From NCBI RefSeq assembly GCF_010669305.1, contig NZ_CP048649.1, positions 2,108,001-2,172,000 of the forward strand: 64,000 bases of DNA, given 5' to 3'. The notes under the pieces are model-generated. The model saw only the letters and a program-made list of their open reading frames with translations. It did no database searches and was not told the DNA's origin. This document shows positions 25,306-34,964 of this stretch, one piece after another (the stretch's first letter is position 1; every line of letters begins with the position of its first letter). The translations under genes and the position numbers were made by a program. This stretch comes from Aminipila butyrica (lineage in GTDB: Bacteria > Bacillota > Clostridia > Peptostreptococcales > Anaerovoracaceae).

Positions 25306-26832
25306 TTATTCCGCAGGCCTTCCGCCAACGGCCACCTGCCCCGATGGGCTCAAACCCATGACCGTCTGTCCAGCTTCTTTCAGGGCCTTTACGTAAGCGA
25401 CGGCCTCCGAGCTGATCACCTCTCCCGGGCAAACTAGTGGAATACCCGGCGGATAAGGGATGATGGACAGTGCACAAATCTGCCCTACTGCATCGGACAA
25501 AGAGACCAGTTCCTTCCTTTCAGGCAGCGGATACAGCTTTTGTGGCTCAGGAATGGCCCTAGCCAGTTCCATCAGCCGTCCAGCCGGAACCTTAGCGTTT
25601 GCTGCTCTTCCATGGTCCCTTTTATGACATAGGTCTTCCAATGTTTGTAGCAATCGGTCGTAGTCCGACTTTACGTTGCCGATGCCACTCATACACATGA
25701 GAATATTTCCCGTCACCAGCTCCGCAAAGATGTTCTGTTCCAGAAGCAAAGCCTCCGCTTCATGGCCTGACAGGCCCCAGGCGCTCATATCCAGATTGAT
25801 CTTGGTCCAGTCCATGGCTGTCCCCTTATCAATCAACCTCAGACCCGGAAGCTGCCGGGCCTCTTTATAGAATGCCAGCAAATGATCCCGCCATTGACCC
25901 ATGAGCTGAGGCCCTTGCTCTAGCAGCAGGTTCGCATTGATATCCAGCGAGCTCATCAGCAGATAGGAAGGGCTGGTGCTCTCCACTAGCTGCAATTTGT
26001 CTTCCAGCAAATCCAAATCAATGCGCTCAGATACTACGTTCAGTACAGCACTCTGGGTAAAAGAAGCAAGGGTTTTGTGAATGCTGTTGATGACCACATC
26101 GGCTCCGCATTCCTCTGCTGCTTTTGGCAGCGGGTTTCGGCCGTTTCCCTCGTCTTTTCCCTCTTCGTTGATTGGTGACACCCTTGTCCCAGTACCTGTC
26201 TCCTCACCGGAAAATCGGCTGAAGAATTTCAGATGGGCGCCGTGAGCCTGGTCGATAATAAGAATTTTCCCGGCTTTGTGAACCAAGTCCGCAATCTGCT
26301 GAATATCGCTGCAAATGCCGTAGTAGTTGGGGCTGGTCAGAATAACCGCCTCCGCATCCGGATGAGCCAGCAGCTGCTGCCGGACCGCCTCTGGCTCCAC
26401 CTGACCGCTGATGCCAAATTGATCCAGCATTTGCGGGTAGATGTAGGCCGGCTGAATACGTCCTAGGGACATGGCATTAAATACGGACTTATGGCAGTTT
26501 CTAGCCAGGAGCAGCTTACCGCCCGGTTTGACGGCAGACAGAATGGCCGCAATCAACCCACCGCTGGTACCGTTTACCAACAAGTAAGATTTTCGCACCT
26601 GATAAAGCTCCTCATATTTGGCCATAGTTTCCCGAATGATGCCTTCTGCTTGAAACAAGTTGTCTGCTCCTTGAATTTCCGTAATGTCGCAGTCCATCAA
26701 GTGATCTAAAACAGAGTCATAACCAAACTGCCTGTAAAGGCGGGCCCCCTTATGCCCCGGCATGTGAAAGGAAACGGGATTGCCCGACCGGTGTGCCATT
26801 AAAAAGCTCGTTATTCCTCTCTGCTCCTTCAT
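25306..26832 (-). CDS. Orn/Lys/Arg decarboxylase family (fold type I PLP) protein
   Basis: 508 residues, the short Gram-positive type of basic amino acid decarboxylase (SpeA/YaaO-like). N-terminal SFHMPGHKGARLY, VNGTSGGLIAAIL, the cofactor-binding IIDQAHGAHL and the Schiff-base lysine in INSIHKTLASFTQ are intact; the C-terminal domain carries YPPGIPLVCPGE. It probably makes agmatine or cadaverine; substrate cannot be read from sequence. A Gly/Glu-rich insert near residue 210 is unusual. Next to pepT. Confidence 0.88.
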   Translation of the reverse strand: MKEQRGITSFLMAHRSGNPVSFHMPGHKGARLYRQFGYDSVLDHLMDCDITEIQGADNLFQAEGIIRETMAKYEELYQVRKSYLLVNGTSGGLIAAILSAVKPGGKLLLARNCHKSVFNAMSLGRIQPAYIYPQMLDQFGISGQVEPEAVRQQLLAHPDAEAVILTSPNYYGICSDIQQIADLVHKAGKILIIDQAHGAHLKFFSRFSGEETGTGTRVSPINEEGKDEGNGRNPLPKAAEECGADVVINSIHKTLASFTQSAVLNVVSERIDLDLLEDKLQLVESTSPSYLLMSSLDINANLLLEQGPQLMGQWRDHLLAFYKEARQLPGLRLIDKGTAMDWTKINLDMSAWGLSGHEAEALLLEQNIFAELVTGNILMCMSGIGNVKSDYDRLLQTLEDLCHKRDHGRAANAKVPAGRLMELARAIPEPQKLYPLPERKELVSLSDAVGQICALSIIPYPPGIPLVCPGEVISSEAVAYVKALKEAGQTVMGLSPSGQVAVGGRPAE

Positions 26833-26865
26833 GCTTTTACTTCCTTCTTTCCCTGTTTTCTATCA

Positions 26866-28101
26866 TTACGCCTTTTGCGCATATAATTCTAGAATCTTTA
26901 GTACCACATCTCTGGATTTTTCCATCGCCTCAACGGAAGCAAATTCTGAAACGCTGTGATAATTATGCCCACCCACGAAAAGATTCGGCGTTGGCAGTCC
27001 TCTTCTAGATAAGGTGGAACCGTCTGTGCCCCCTCGCACCGCCACCACACGAGGATTCAGCCCGCACTGCCGATAAGCTTCCAGTGCCGTCTCCGTAATG
27101 TGTTCCTGATCTTTCAGGAAATCACTCATATTATGATACTGCATCTTGATGTCGACAGTCACGTAATCCTTTCCCCATCGCTGGTTAATCTGAGCTGCCG
27201 TGTCCTTCAGAAAAGCCATCCGCTTCTCCATGCTGTCTTGATCGAAATCTCGCAGAAGCAAATCAATCTTAGCCACATCCGTATCTCCAGATATTTCATA
27301 GACGTAATAGAACCCTTCCCGGGCCTCTGTCGTCTCCGGGGCCTCTGTCCTAGGCAAGGCTGATAAAAACTCATTTGCCAAAACGATAGGGTTAACCATC
27401 TTGTTCTTGGCCGCTCCCGGATGGATGCAAACTCCGGCACACTCCACATGCGCATCTGCCGCATTGAAGGTCTCACAGTTGAATTCACCTAGTCCATCCC
27501 CATCGATGGTAAAGGCGAAATCGGCTCCGAAGCCTTCAATATCAAACAGCTCTGCCCCGCCCTGAACCTCTTCGTCAGGCGTAAAGGCCACGCAGATATC
27601 TCCATGCCTGAATGAAGCATCGGCTTTCACATGAGTCAGCATGTCCATGATGATGGCAATACCTGCCTTGTTGTCAGCACCCAACAGCGTAGTTCCGTCT
27701 GAGGTGACGATGGTATGACCGACGTAATCCGTCAGTTCTGGGTTGGTGTTCGGACTGATGGAAATCTGCTTTTCCGAATTAATGAGAATCGTACCTCCAT
27801 CATAATCCGAAAAAATCTGTGGCTTCACATCCTTGCCGGAGCAGTCCGGCGCAGTATCTAAGTGGGCGATAAAACCAATAGCAGGCACGTTCTTTCCCGG
27901 CTCCAGATTGCTGGAAACCTTTGCCGTCACACAGGCATGCTGGTCTACTTTGACATTTTCCGCTCCCAGAGCCTTCAATTCTTCAGCCAACTTGTTAGCC
28001 AAGTCAAACTGCCCTTTTGTACTAGGAACCGTTCCTGCATCTTCCACCGATTCCGTGTCAATTTTCACATACTGGATAAATCTCTCTAAAATAGGTTTCA
28101 T
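26866..28101 (-). CDS. pepT: Peptidase T (tripeptide aminopeptidase)
   Basis: 411-residue M20 zinc peptidase releasing N-terminal residues from tripeptides in the cytosol. Metal ligands are in FIAHLDTAPDCSG (His79 region), LLGADNKAGIA and TPDEEVQGG; the lid domain lies at about 200-320 and a final ligand near VGGHNYHSVSEF. Length matches PepT. Single gene between the decarboxylase and the flavoprotein. Confidence 0.95.
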   Translation of the reverse strand: MKPILERFIQYVKIDTESVEDAGTVPSTKGQFDLANKLAEELKALGAENVKVDQHACVTAKVSSNLEPGKNVPAIGFIAHLDTAPDCSGKDVKPQIFSDYDGGTILINSEKQISISPNTNPELTDYVGHTIVTSDGTTLLGADNKAGIAIIMDMLTHVKADASFRHGDICVAFTPDEEVQGGAELFDIEGFGADFAFTIDGDGLGEFNCETFNAADAHVECAGVCIHPGAAKNKMVNPIVLANEFLSALPRTEAPETTEAREGFYYVYEISGDTDVAKIDLLLRDFDQDSMEKRMAFLKDTAAQINQRWGKDYVTVDIKMQYHNMSDFLKDQEHITETALEAYRQCGLNPRVVAVRGGTDGSTLSRRGLPTPNLFVGGHNYHSVSEFASVEAMEKSRDVVLKILELYAQKA

Positions 28102-28133
28102 GTTTTCTCCTCCCCAAATTTGCTGTAATTATT

Positions 28134-29366
28134 TTAGCTGCTCTTCCGTCCCGCCGCATAGGCGCTGGACCAAGCAAACTGCAAGTTGTAACCGCCGGTA
28201 TCACCATCCACATCCAGAACTTCTCCAATGAGGAATAGTCCCGGGTATTTCCTGCATTCCATGTTTTTCAACTGAATCTCTGTCAAAGCTCCTCCGCCTG
28301 CTGTAGCCATGGCTGTATTGAAGCCCCCTGTTCCACTGATGGAAAAGGTGTCTCTGGATAAAAGCTCCCCCAGTTTTTTCAGCTGACTGCCGCTCAAGCT
28401 GGAAGCTTTCGCCGTGCAAGGCACTCCGGCTCGTTGGCAGATGGTCTCCGCAAAGCGTTTTGACCCGGCTGTCCCTACATATTCTAACAGAAAATGTGCC
28501 GCCTGTTTACTACTTTTTGGAACATTCTTCTTTAATCCGGAAATAATTTCCTCTGTGCTTTTTCCCGGGAAATAATTAATTTGTAAAGTCCCTCCTGTTT
28601 TTGTATATCGGGATAAATTCAAGATAGACGGACCGGAGAATCCAGTGTGAGTCAACAACAAGCCTCCCTGAATCTCCTTCCCCCCGATTTTGACAACAGC
28701 CTGAGTAAAAGAGGTGCCCGACAGATCTCCATAAGGATAGTCCTGTACAAAGATGGGCACCAAAGCCGGTTTGGGCGGCACAATTTCCAGGCCTAGCTGA
28801 GCCAGAAGTGGAAAGATGCTGCCGTCGGAGCCAGTAGTGGGATAGGAGCAGCCTCCAGCAGCTACCACCAGTTTGCGACAGCAATAACGGCGTTGAATGT
28901 TGCTAGCTTCGTCTTCACAGAAAACAGTATAGCCGCCATCTACTGGCTCTATACGGCAGACCTTTTGCTGGCAAGCCAACTGGAAGCCTTTTTGGCTGCC
29001 ACAGTCCAGCAGCAGCTTCAGCACATCTTTAGCGGATAATGAACGCGGAAAGACTTTGCCGTCCTCTCGCTCAGCAAGAGGCAGTCCTCTGCTTTCAAAG
29101 AAGTCTCGCAGGGCCTGATTATTGAACTTGTATAGAACACTGCGGATCTTTCCACCCTTATCCCCATAGTGGTTCACAAAGTCTTTGATGTCGCCGCCAT
29201 GGGTCAGATTACACTGCCCGCTGCCAGACATGAGCAATTTTCGTCCGGCAGAAGGCGATTTTTCTAAAATCAGGCCTCTGACTGGCACTTCATATGAAGC
29301 GGCACAAAACAGGCCAGCGGCCCCTGCTCCAATAATAATTACGTCGTATGTGTTGTTGTCCTCCAT
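28134..29366 (-). CDS. HI0933/BaiN-family FAD-dependent flavoprotein
   Basis: 410 residues. An N-terminal Rossmann motif VIIIGAGAAGLFCA, followed by GRKLLMSGSGQCNLTH, which is diagnostic of the HI0933 (YhiN/BaiN) family, and the C-terminal GEVLDVDGDTGGYNLQFAWSSAYAAG. Members are often annotated as aminoacetone oxidase-like or NAD(P)/FAD oxidoreductases; true substrates are unclear. The ribosome site is weak (AGAGAG). Confidence 0.9.
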   Translation of the reverse strand: MEDNNTYDVIIIGAGAAGLFCAASYEVPVRGLILEKSPSAGRKLLMSGSGQCNLTHGGDIKDFVNHYGDKGGKIRSVLYKFNNQALRDFFESRGLPLAEREDGKVFPRSLSAKDVLKLLLDCGSQKGFQLACQQKVCRIEPVDGGYTVFCEDEASNIQRRYCCRKLVVAAGGCSYPTTGSDGSIFPLLAQLGLEIVPPKPALVPIFVQDYPYGDLSGTSFTQAVVKIGGKEIQGGLLLTHTGFSGPSILNLSRYTKTGGTLQINYFPGKSTEEIISGLKKNVPKSSKQAAHFLLEYVGTAGSKRFAETICQRAGVPCTAKASSLSGSQLKKLGELLSRDTFSISGTGGFNTAMATAGGGALTEIQLKNMECRKYPGLFLIGEVLDVDGDTGGYNLQFAWSSAYAAGRKSS

Positions 29367-29381
29367 GGTCTTTCTCTCTTT

Positions 29382-30824
29382 CTAGCTCTCTGCCGTCCAT
29401 ATTTTCGTCAAGGCCTGAATGGTCTCTTCCATCTGGTTCAAAGGAATCTGGTTGTAGTAGAATACCAGGGCTGTAGATTGCCTGCCCGGGGTATCATCTG
29501 CATAAATAGACACCGGGGTTGCTGCTACCCCCAGCTGTCGAGCTTCGTTGCACAACTCCTGCGGTTCTTTTTTGCTTTCTACATTGATAATCATGTTAAT
29601 GCCCGAATAGGTGTTGGTAGGGCGGATCACATCCTTGCCGTACAGATTGATAGCACTGAGCACTCGTTGCAGCTTGCGGGCGTATAGCTGCCTCAGCTTG
29701 CGGATGTGAGTCTGATAGAGGCCCTGTTCCATAAACAAAGCCAGCGTAATCTGCTCCGTCTTGGAACAGGTCTGGGTATAGCCGTGGCTGATATCTCTAA
29801 AAAATTCTGCCATATATTCCGGCAACACCATGTAGCTGATTTTGATAGAGGCGAACAGCGTAGAGGAAAAAGAGCCCAGATAGACTACGCTGTGGTGACT
29901 GTCCAACCCCTGCAAGGCAGGAATAGGCTTTCCGAAATATCGCAGTTCGCTGTCATAGTCATCCTCTACGATAATGCTGTCGTTGTGGGCAGCCCATTCT
30001 AACAACTGATATCGCTTGGCGATGGGCATGACAGCTCCAGTGGGAAACTGGTTGGAGGGGCTTACGTAAACCGCTGATTTAATATTAGCCGGCAGCCGAT
30101 GAATCTGTATGCCGTCTTGGTCTACATCCACCGCCGTCATAACAAATCCCCGGTCCCGAAAAATATTTTTTACCGGCAGATACCCCGGTTCCTCTACCGC
30201 CACGTGATTAATGCCCAGTTTAGCCAAAATCAGGCACAGGTGGCTGGTGATCTGCTGTGTTCCAGCACCGATAACAATCTGCTCTGGGCTGCACACGACT
30301 CCGCGGGAACGATAAATATATTTGGAAATCTCATACCTCAGCGCTAACTCCCCCTGAGGGTCGCTTTCAAACATCAGCAGCTGGGGATATTCCGTCAGCA
30401 CTTTGTTCATGCACTTCTTCCATTTATTAAAATCAAAACAAGACAGATCATACTGAAAGACTGCCGACTGATCCCTCTTTTCTACATCCACGGGAAATAA
30501 AGAATACTCCTTTCCTTCCCTGGCAACCATTGCGCCTTGACCTTTATGCTCTTCCTTTAGTATGTCACTAAGGCGGGAAATATTGCTTACGTAATATCCT
30601 GACTGGGGTTTGCTGTAAATATAGCCTTCCACATTTAGCTGACTGTAGGCCAGGTTTACCGTGGTAATACTCAGCTTTAACTTTTCTGCCAGACTTCGCA
30701 GAGAGGGCAGCTTTTCGTCAGGCTTCATCTCATGAACTAAAATTTCTTTCTTGATGTGATCATACAGCTGCAAATAAAGCGGCCGAGATGAACTTTCATC
30801 AAGCACCGGAATGATTGCTTTCAT
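29382..30824 (-). CDS. MocR-type GntR/aminotransferase regulator lacking the PLP lysine
   Basis: 480 residues. A GntR winged HTH (1-75; LPSLRSLAEKLKLSITTVNLAY) is joined to a class I aminotransferase domain (about 115-470). GAGTQQITSH, SPSNQFPTGAV and the cofactor-contacting EDDYDSELRY are present, but the lysine motif GTFSKTL is replaced by GSFSSTL, so Ser321 stands where PLP should bind. The start at ATG 30824 is chosen for AGGAGG 4 bases upstream; the 16-residue longer frame has no site. Target unknown; MocR proteins often control a divergent gene, but here the upstream neighbour is co-directional. Confidence 0.85.
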   Translation of the reverse strand: MKAIIPVLDESSSRPLYLQLYDHIKKEILVHEMKPDEKLPSLRSLAEKLKLSITTVNLAYSQLNVEGYIYSKPQSGYYVSNISRLSDILKEEHKGQGAMVAREGKEYSLFPVDVEKRDQSAVFQYDLSCFDFNKWKKCMNKVLTEYPQLLMFESDPQGELALRYEISKYIYRSRGVVCSPEQIVIGAGTQQITSHLCLILAKLGINHVAVEEPGYLPVKNIFRDRGFVMTAVDVDQDGIQIHRLPANIKSAVYVSPSNQFPTGAVMPIAKRYQLLEWAAHNDSIIVEDDYDSELRYFGKPIPALQGLDSHHSVVYLGSFSSTLFASIKISYMVLPEYMAEFFRDISHGYTQTCSKTEQITLALFMEQGLYQTHIRKLRQLYARKLQRVLSAINLYGKDVIRPTNTYSGINMIINVESKKEPQELCNEARQLGVAATPVSIYADDTPGRQSTALVFYYNQIPLNQMEETIQALTKIWTAES

Positions 30825-30912
30825 ACGCCCTCCTACTCCAATAAAAAACGACCGCATATCAGAATGCACCATTCCTTCTATGCAGCCGCCACCATTCAGC
30901 CTATTTTTACGC

Positions 30913-31110
30913 CTATGCGTATATATCTAGATTGAAACCAAGTTCTCCCGGTGCCACTGGCACAGGTTGAACCGTCTCCGGTATATTGGCCAGCATGTCC
31001 TCCATAACCTGGCTCTGAGAGCCCATCGCCATATTTAGTACAGACATAGACACTGCCTGCTGGAGCTGCTGAGCCTGCATACCCATATACGAAGATAAAA
31101 TTCCATCCAT
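30913..31110 (-). CDS. YjfB-like putative motility small protein
   Basis: 65 residues, with MGMQAQQLQQAVSMSVLNMAMGSQ matching the YjfB putative-motility family pattern, followed by a Pro/Val-rich tail. The ATG at 31110 is used; an upstream TTG (31116) is less likely. Function unknown. It lies near no flagellar genes in this window. Confidence 0.7.
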   Translation of the reverse strand: MDGILSSYMGMQAQQLQQAVSMSVLNMAMGSQSQVMEDMLANIPETVQPVPVAPGELGFNLDIYA

Positions 31111-31194
31111 TATCAAACACCTTCTTTACACCGCCGCCTGTCGACATCCATTAATTGCGTTGTTTTGCTCTATTCTTATATGATATACTATTTT

Positions 31195-31479
31195 TCACTC
31201 AAAATCAATATCTTCTATGTCACATTCTTCCAAAGGAACGGGTACAATAATGTTTCTGGCATCCTCTAAGGTTGATTCCGGCACATAAATATCGATGGGA
31301 TAGGCGCTGTTTGCACCCAGCGCAATCTCTAAAAAGTTGCTGGCTCCCTGATACCGTTTTTCACACGGAATATTCTCACTGCGCAGTTTAGATTCTAGTA
31401 AGTCCGCTTCAAAACTATCCTTAGCTGTGCACAGATAAACACCGCTGCGCCACTCTTTTTTCTCTTTTTTATTCCACAT
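31195..31479 (-). CDS. DUF2007-like small protein
   Basis: 94 residues. The pattern VYLCTAKDSFEADLLESKLRS, then LEIALGANSAYPIDIYVPES and EDARNII, fits DUF2007 (putative signal-transducing protein), with an acidic C-terminus. No catalytic motif. The 236 bases upstream (31480-31715) hold no gene I can support; they separate it from the divergent gene at 31716. Confidence 0.75.
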   Translation of the reverse strand: MWNKKEKKEWRSGVYLCTAKDSFEADLLESKLRSENIPCEKRYQGASNFLEIALGANSAYPIDIYVPESTLEDARNIIVPVPLEECDIEDIDFE

Positions 31480-31715
31480 CCTGCGGCCTCCTCCCCTTTA
31501 TAAATCGATTATAGCCGGAATGATGATAAATTACAACAAATAAAGCAACAAATATGTGCCGAAAGTCAGGCTGTTTTCAAGCCCTGATTGGCTTCAGAAA
31601 CACCGTTCTTCCTGCTCTGTCATATATTAAGTAGAGTGGGGTTTTCTTGCTTATAAATAATAAAAGCTGCCTCACAACCTATTATATATAATAAAATATA
31701 CCTCAAAGGAGGGTT

Positions 31716-32288
31716 ATGATGTTTCTAAATTCTTTCTGCCATGCCAATGGTGATTTGACATACGCACAATTACGAATATCCAATATGAACCGCCAACTTT
31801 GGATGGAGCATGTACTTTGGACCCGATTCTTCATCCTCAGCACGGCATTTGGCTTGCCGGATTTACCGTTTGTGACCCAACGACTGCTGCAAAATCCTCA
31901 AGATTTTGCCGATGCGCTCCGTCCGCTGTACGGGGAACAAACCGCTGCTCAATTTGCCAATCTCCTCACCGAACATATTATGATTGCCGGACAACTAGTC
32001 AATGCGGCCAAAGTTGGCAATAAAGCCGAGGTCGAAAGTCAGAAAAAGAAGTGGTATGCCAATGCGGAAGACATCGCCCATTTTCTAGCCTCTATTAATC
32101 CGTTTTGGAAGGAGAAGCTTTGGCAGGATCTGCTCTTTGATCACTTGCACATGACCAAGGAGGAAGCCGTACAGATTCTGACCGGTCAATATGAAGCCGG
32201 GGTTGAACAATTCGGCAGCATTCAGGCGGAGGCATTAGCAATGGCCGATTTGATGACTTGCGGGATTCTGAAGCAATCCTGTATCTAA
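31716..32288 (+). CDS. Helical protein of unknown function
   Basis: 190 residues, predicted almost entirely helical, no signal peptide. The pattern LWMEHVLWTRFFILSTA, followed by RLLQNPQDFADALRPLYG, WYANAEDIAHFLASINPFW and EALAMADLMTCGI, recurs in a clostridial family that I know only as unnamed or misannotated as acetylglutamate kinase; there is no kinase motif. GGAGGG lies just before ATG 31716. Monocistronic with its own terminator. Confidence 0.75.
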   Translation: MMFLNSFCHANGDLTYAQLRISNMNRQLWMEHVLWTRFFILSTAFGLPDLPFVTQRLLQNPQDFADALRPLYGEQTAAQFANLLTEHIMIAGQLVNAAKVGNKAEVESQKKKWYANAEDIAHFLASINPFWKEKLWQDLLFDHLHMTKEEAVQILTGQYEAGVEQFGSIQAEALAMADLMTCGILKQSCI

Positions 32289-32346
32289 TCTTTACACATA
32301 TCTTTTTTGGCCTGAAAAATCACTGTGCAGCCTTCACCTACATGTA

Positions 32347-32383
32347 AAAATTCCCAGTTCACCTTTAGGTGTCTGGGAATTTT
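32347..32383. terminator. Bidirectional terminator before msrAB
   Basis: AAAATTCCCAG (32347-32357) pairs with CTGGGAATTTT (32373-32383), with an inner CACC/GGTG stem. It serves the convergent helical-protein and msrAB genes. Confidence 0.85.
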
Positions 32384-32386
32384 AGC

Positions 32387-33340
32387 TTATTCTGCAATCC
32401 ATTTCAAAAGATAGCCATAACCCTCTTGCTCCATAGCATCTCGAGGGATAAACCTCAGAGATGCACTATTAATGCAGTATCTCAATCCGCCGGTATTCTT
32501 CGGTCCATCATTAAATACATGACCTAAATGAACATTGCCGGTACGGCTTCGAACCTCCGTCCGGTACATGCCATGAGAAGTATCTTGCTTTTCCTGAACG
32601 ACATGTGGATCGATGGGTTTTGAAAAGCTGGGCCAGCCGCAGCCGGATTCAAATTTGTCGCTGGAAGTAAAGAGCGGTTCTCCCGTCGTAATATCTACAT
32701 AAATCCCCGGCTGGAATCGATCCCAGAATTCATTTTGAAAAGGCGGTTCGGTAGCACTATTTTGTGTCACTTGATACTGGGTTTCTGTCAGGTTTTTACG
32801 CAATGTATCCTGCTCTGGCATTTTATAGAGGGTCGGGTTTACAATAGCCTTTGCCGCCATTTCAAACTTTGCCCTTGGAATATGACAATAACCGCCTGGG
32901 TTTTTATCTAAGTATTTTTGATGATATTCTTCCCCCGGGGCGAAATTACTCAGCGGCTCTACTTCAATGGCAATCGGTTTGCTGTATCGTTCTTGCAGTT
33001 GTGCAATGGCTTGTTCAATCACTGGCAGGTCTTTATCCTCCACATAGTAAATCCCTGTCCGATACTGCATACCCACATCCCCGCCCTGTTGGTTAACGGA
33101 GACCGGGTTAACGGATTCAAAATATAACTCCAGTAAAAATGCTAACGGAATGATTTCGGCATCATAAACAACGTACACCGCTTCCGCATGTCCCGTATTT
33201 CCCCGGCACACTTCTTCATAGGTAGGGCATTTGGTTTTACCATTTGCATAGCCCACCTGGGTAGACAAAACCCCTGGAATAGATAACAGATATTTTTCGG
33301 TTCCCCAAAAGCAACCGCCCGCAAGATAAATTTCTGACAT
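32387..33340 (-). CDS. msrAB: Bifunctional methionine sulfoxide reductase A/B
   Basis: 317-residue fusion repairing both S and R forms of methionine sulfoxide. MsrA domain (1-160): active-site GGCFWG near residue 8, GYANGKT and EEYHQKYL. MsrB domain (about 180-317): SGCGWPSFSKPI, HLGHVFNDGP and the catalytic RYCINSASLRFIP. The usual MsrB zinc cysteines (CxxC pairs) are not evident, as in many Firmicute fusions. Stands alone, minus strand. Confidence 0.95.
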   Translation of the reverse strand: MSEIYLAGGCFWGTEKYLLSIPGVLSTQVGYANGKTKCPTYEEVCRGNTGHAEAVYVVYDAEIIPLAFLLELYFESVNPVSVNQQGGDVGMQYRTGIYYVEDKDLPVIEQAIAQLQERYSKPIAIEVEPLSNFAPGEEYHQKYLDKNPGGYCHIPRAKFEMAAKAIVNPTLYKMPEQDTLRKNLTETQYQVTQNSATEPPFQNEFWDRFQPGIYVDITTGEPLFTSSDKFESGCGWPSFSKPIDPHVVQEKQDTSHGMYRTEVRSRTGNVHLGHVFNDGPKNTGGLRYCINSASLRFIPRDAMEQEGYGYLLKWIAE

Positions 33341-33371
33341 GATACACCTCTTTTCATAATTTATATTTCTT

Positions 33372-34964
33372 TTATCGCTTTCCCGTCTTTAACACAGGCA
33401 TATCCGAAGAGTGCAACACGCCTTTTGAGAAAGCAAAGCATACCAAACCGGCGAAGAGCTCCCACAATGCCAGTGCTCCGCATCCAAGCAACACACTGCC
33501 TCCACCGGATAGAAAACTGATGACAAAAGCAGCAACTAGTCCGGGCAGCATGATAACAATGACGGCAATCATATAAATAACAATCAACAGCCCCGCACTG
33601 ATATCCGCTCCCGTAAATCGCAGAGAAAGATAGTTGATGCCTAAAAGCAAAAATGAGAATAATGTGTAGACGGCAATAGCGGTTAAAATCAGTAGAAACG
33701 ATGCCTTCATGATAAAACCCGCAATGCAGAAAACAAAAATACTTTCCACCAAAACTTTAAACATAATCTCCAGATTGCTCCAGACAATTTTACGGAAAGA
33801 GCTATCTGGAATCAAATAGATATAATGCATATAAAGCTCTTTCAAGCCTCGGCCTGTTCCAATCAGAAAAATCTGCATCCACATCAGCACCTGTAGGAGC
33901 GTGATCAATCCGCCTCCCTCGCCTCGCAGAAAAAGAGCAAACAAGGCTGCACCAAGTACGGAGAAAACGGACGACAGCCCCCAAAGACCAAATCGATTTG
34001 CGCGGAAAGACTCCCGTAAATGCTTATAAAAGATCGTGCTTGCGCCAAAGCCACTGATTCCTGTTTTGGACACCTTCACTTTTCTCGTGGAGGAAGCTTC
34101 CGTATTAATCTGCCCTTCAGAGACGACACGCTTTTTCTCAAAGGCTGTTTCCGTAGCAACTAGTACATCTTCGTAATAGTCTGGATTGCTCAAAGCAATA
34201 TACAAAATCAGCAAGGCACCTGCAACCACCATCAGTCCGAAAAATAATAGCCCGTTTCCCACCTGACCAGAGATCAGTGAAATAGCCCCCTCTGATGCCC
34301 AGCCTGCCACCGGCGTCCAAGAAGCAACTGGCGAAAGCAATGTGTTATGAAGAGCCAAAATCAACTTGCCCGTTCTTAAAAACTGCATGCCAAAGTACAC
34401 GATTAATGGAAGAAAGACCAGCACAGAAATCACCTTCACCAGGAGTTTTCGCCCAGGCTTGCCATTTGTTAAGCTGTAAATTAAAAGCGATAGAATTTGC
34501 AACAGGCAAACCGCCAGGATGAATCCCAGCAGCAAAATCAGCACCGATTGAAAACCAATGCCAAAGCTGCTACTTAAAGAATTGCTTTGAAAGAGGATAA
34601 AAAAGCCTGCCCAAAACGCCATCTTTGCCATGCGGACAATTCCATACATCAAAATCAAACGAGGACTGACCGGGGAGACAAAGAGTAAATTAACATCACT
34701 CATATCAAAGATGACGTCACCATTTGACAACCCTTTTTGTATAGCTAGAACGACAAAAAACATAACAAGTAAGAAAAGAATCCCTTTTAGCCAGAAGATA
34801 TCAAGGGCATTCCCTCCACTTTCACGGGTAAACGTAGAAAGGACAAGCATCCCGCCAAGCATGGCGATGACAAAGATCCATAGAATCAGCTTCGCCGGTT
34901 TTCGCAAAAGCTCCAGAAAGTTATTTTTTACATTCCTTATCAGCAGGAAAAAAAGACTGCTCAT
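33372..34964 (-). CDS. ABC exporter permease
   Basis: 530 residues, twelve or so hydrophobic segments, with a cytoplasmic stretch near 300 (VATETAFEKKRVVSEGQ). It resembles the putative ABC exporter family found beside single ATPases in Clostridia. The start at ATG 34964 (MSSLFFLLIRN) is preceded by GGGAGG; the 29-residue upstream extension lies inside the ATPase gene and is rejected. Overlaps the ATPase stop (ATGA). Confidence 0.85.
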   Translation of the reverse strand: MSSLFFLLIRNVKNNFLELLRKPAKLILWIFVIAMLGGMLVLSTFTRESGGNALDIFWLKGILFLLVMFFVVLAIQKGLSNGDVIFDMSDVNLLFVSPVSPRLILMYGIVRMAKMAFWAGFFILFQSNSLSSSFGIGFQSVLILLLGFILAVCLLQILSLLIYSLTNGKPGRKLLVKVISVLVFLPLIVYFGMQFLRTGKLILALHNTLLSPVASWTPVAGWASEGAISLISGQVGNGLLFFGLMVVAGALLILYIALSNPDYYEDVLVATETAFEKKRVVSEGQINTEASSTRKVKVSKTGISGFGASTIFYKHLRESFRANRFGLWGLSSVFSVLGAALFALFLRGEGGGLITLLQVLMWMQIFLIGTGRGLKELYMHYIYLIPDSSFRKIVWSNLEIMFKVLVESIFVFCIAGFIMKASFLLILTAIAVYTLFSFLLLGINYLSLRFTGADISAGLLIVIYMIAVIVIMLPGLVAAFVISFLSGGGSVLLGCGALALWELFAGLVCFAFSKGVLHSSDMPVLKTGKR

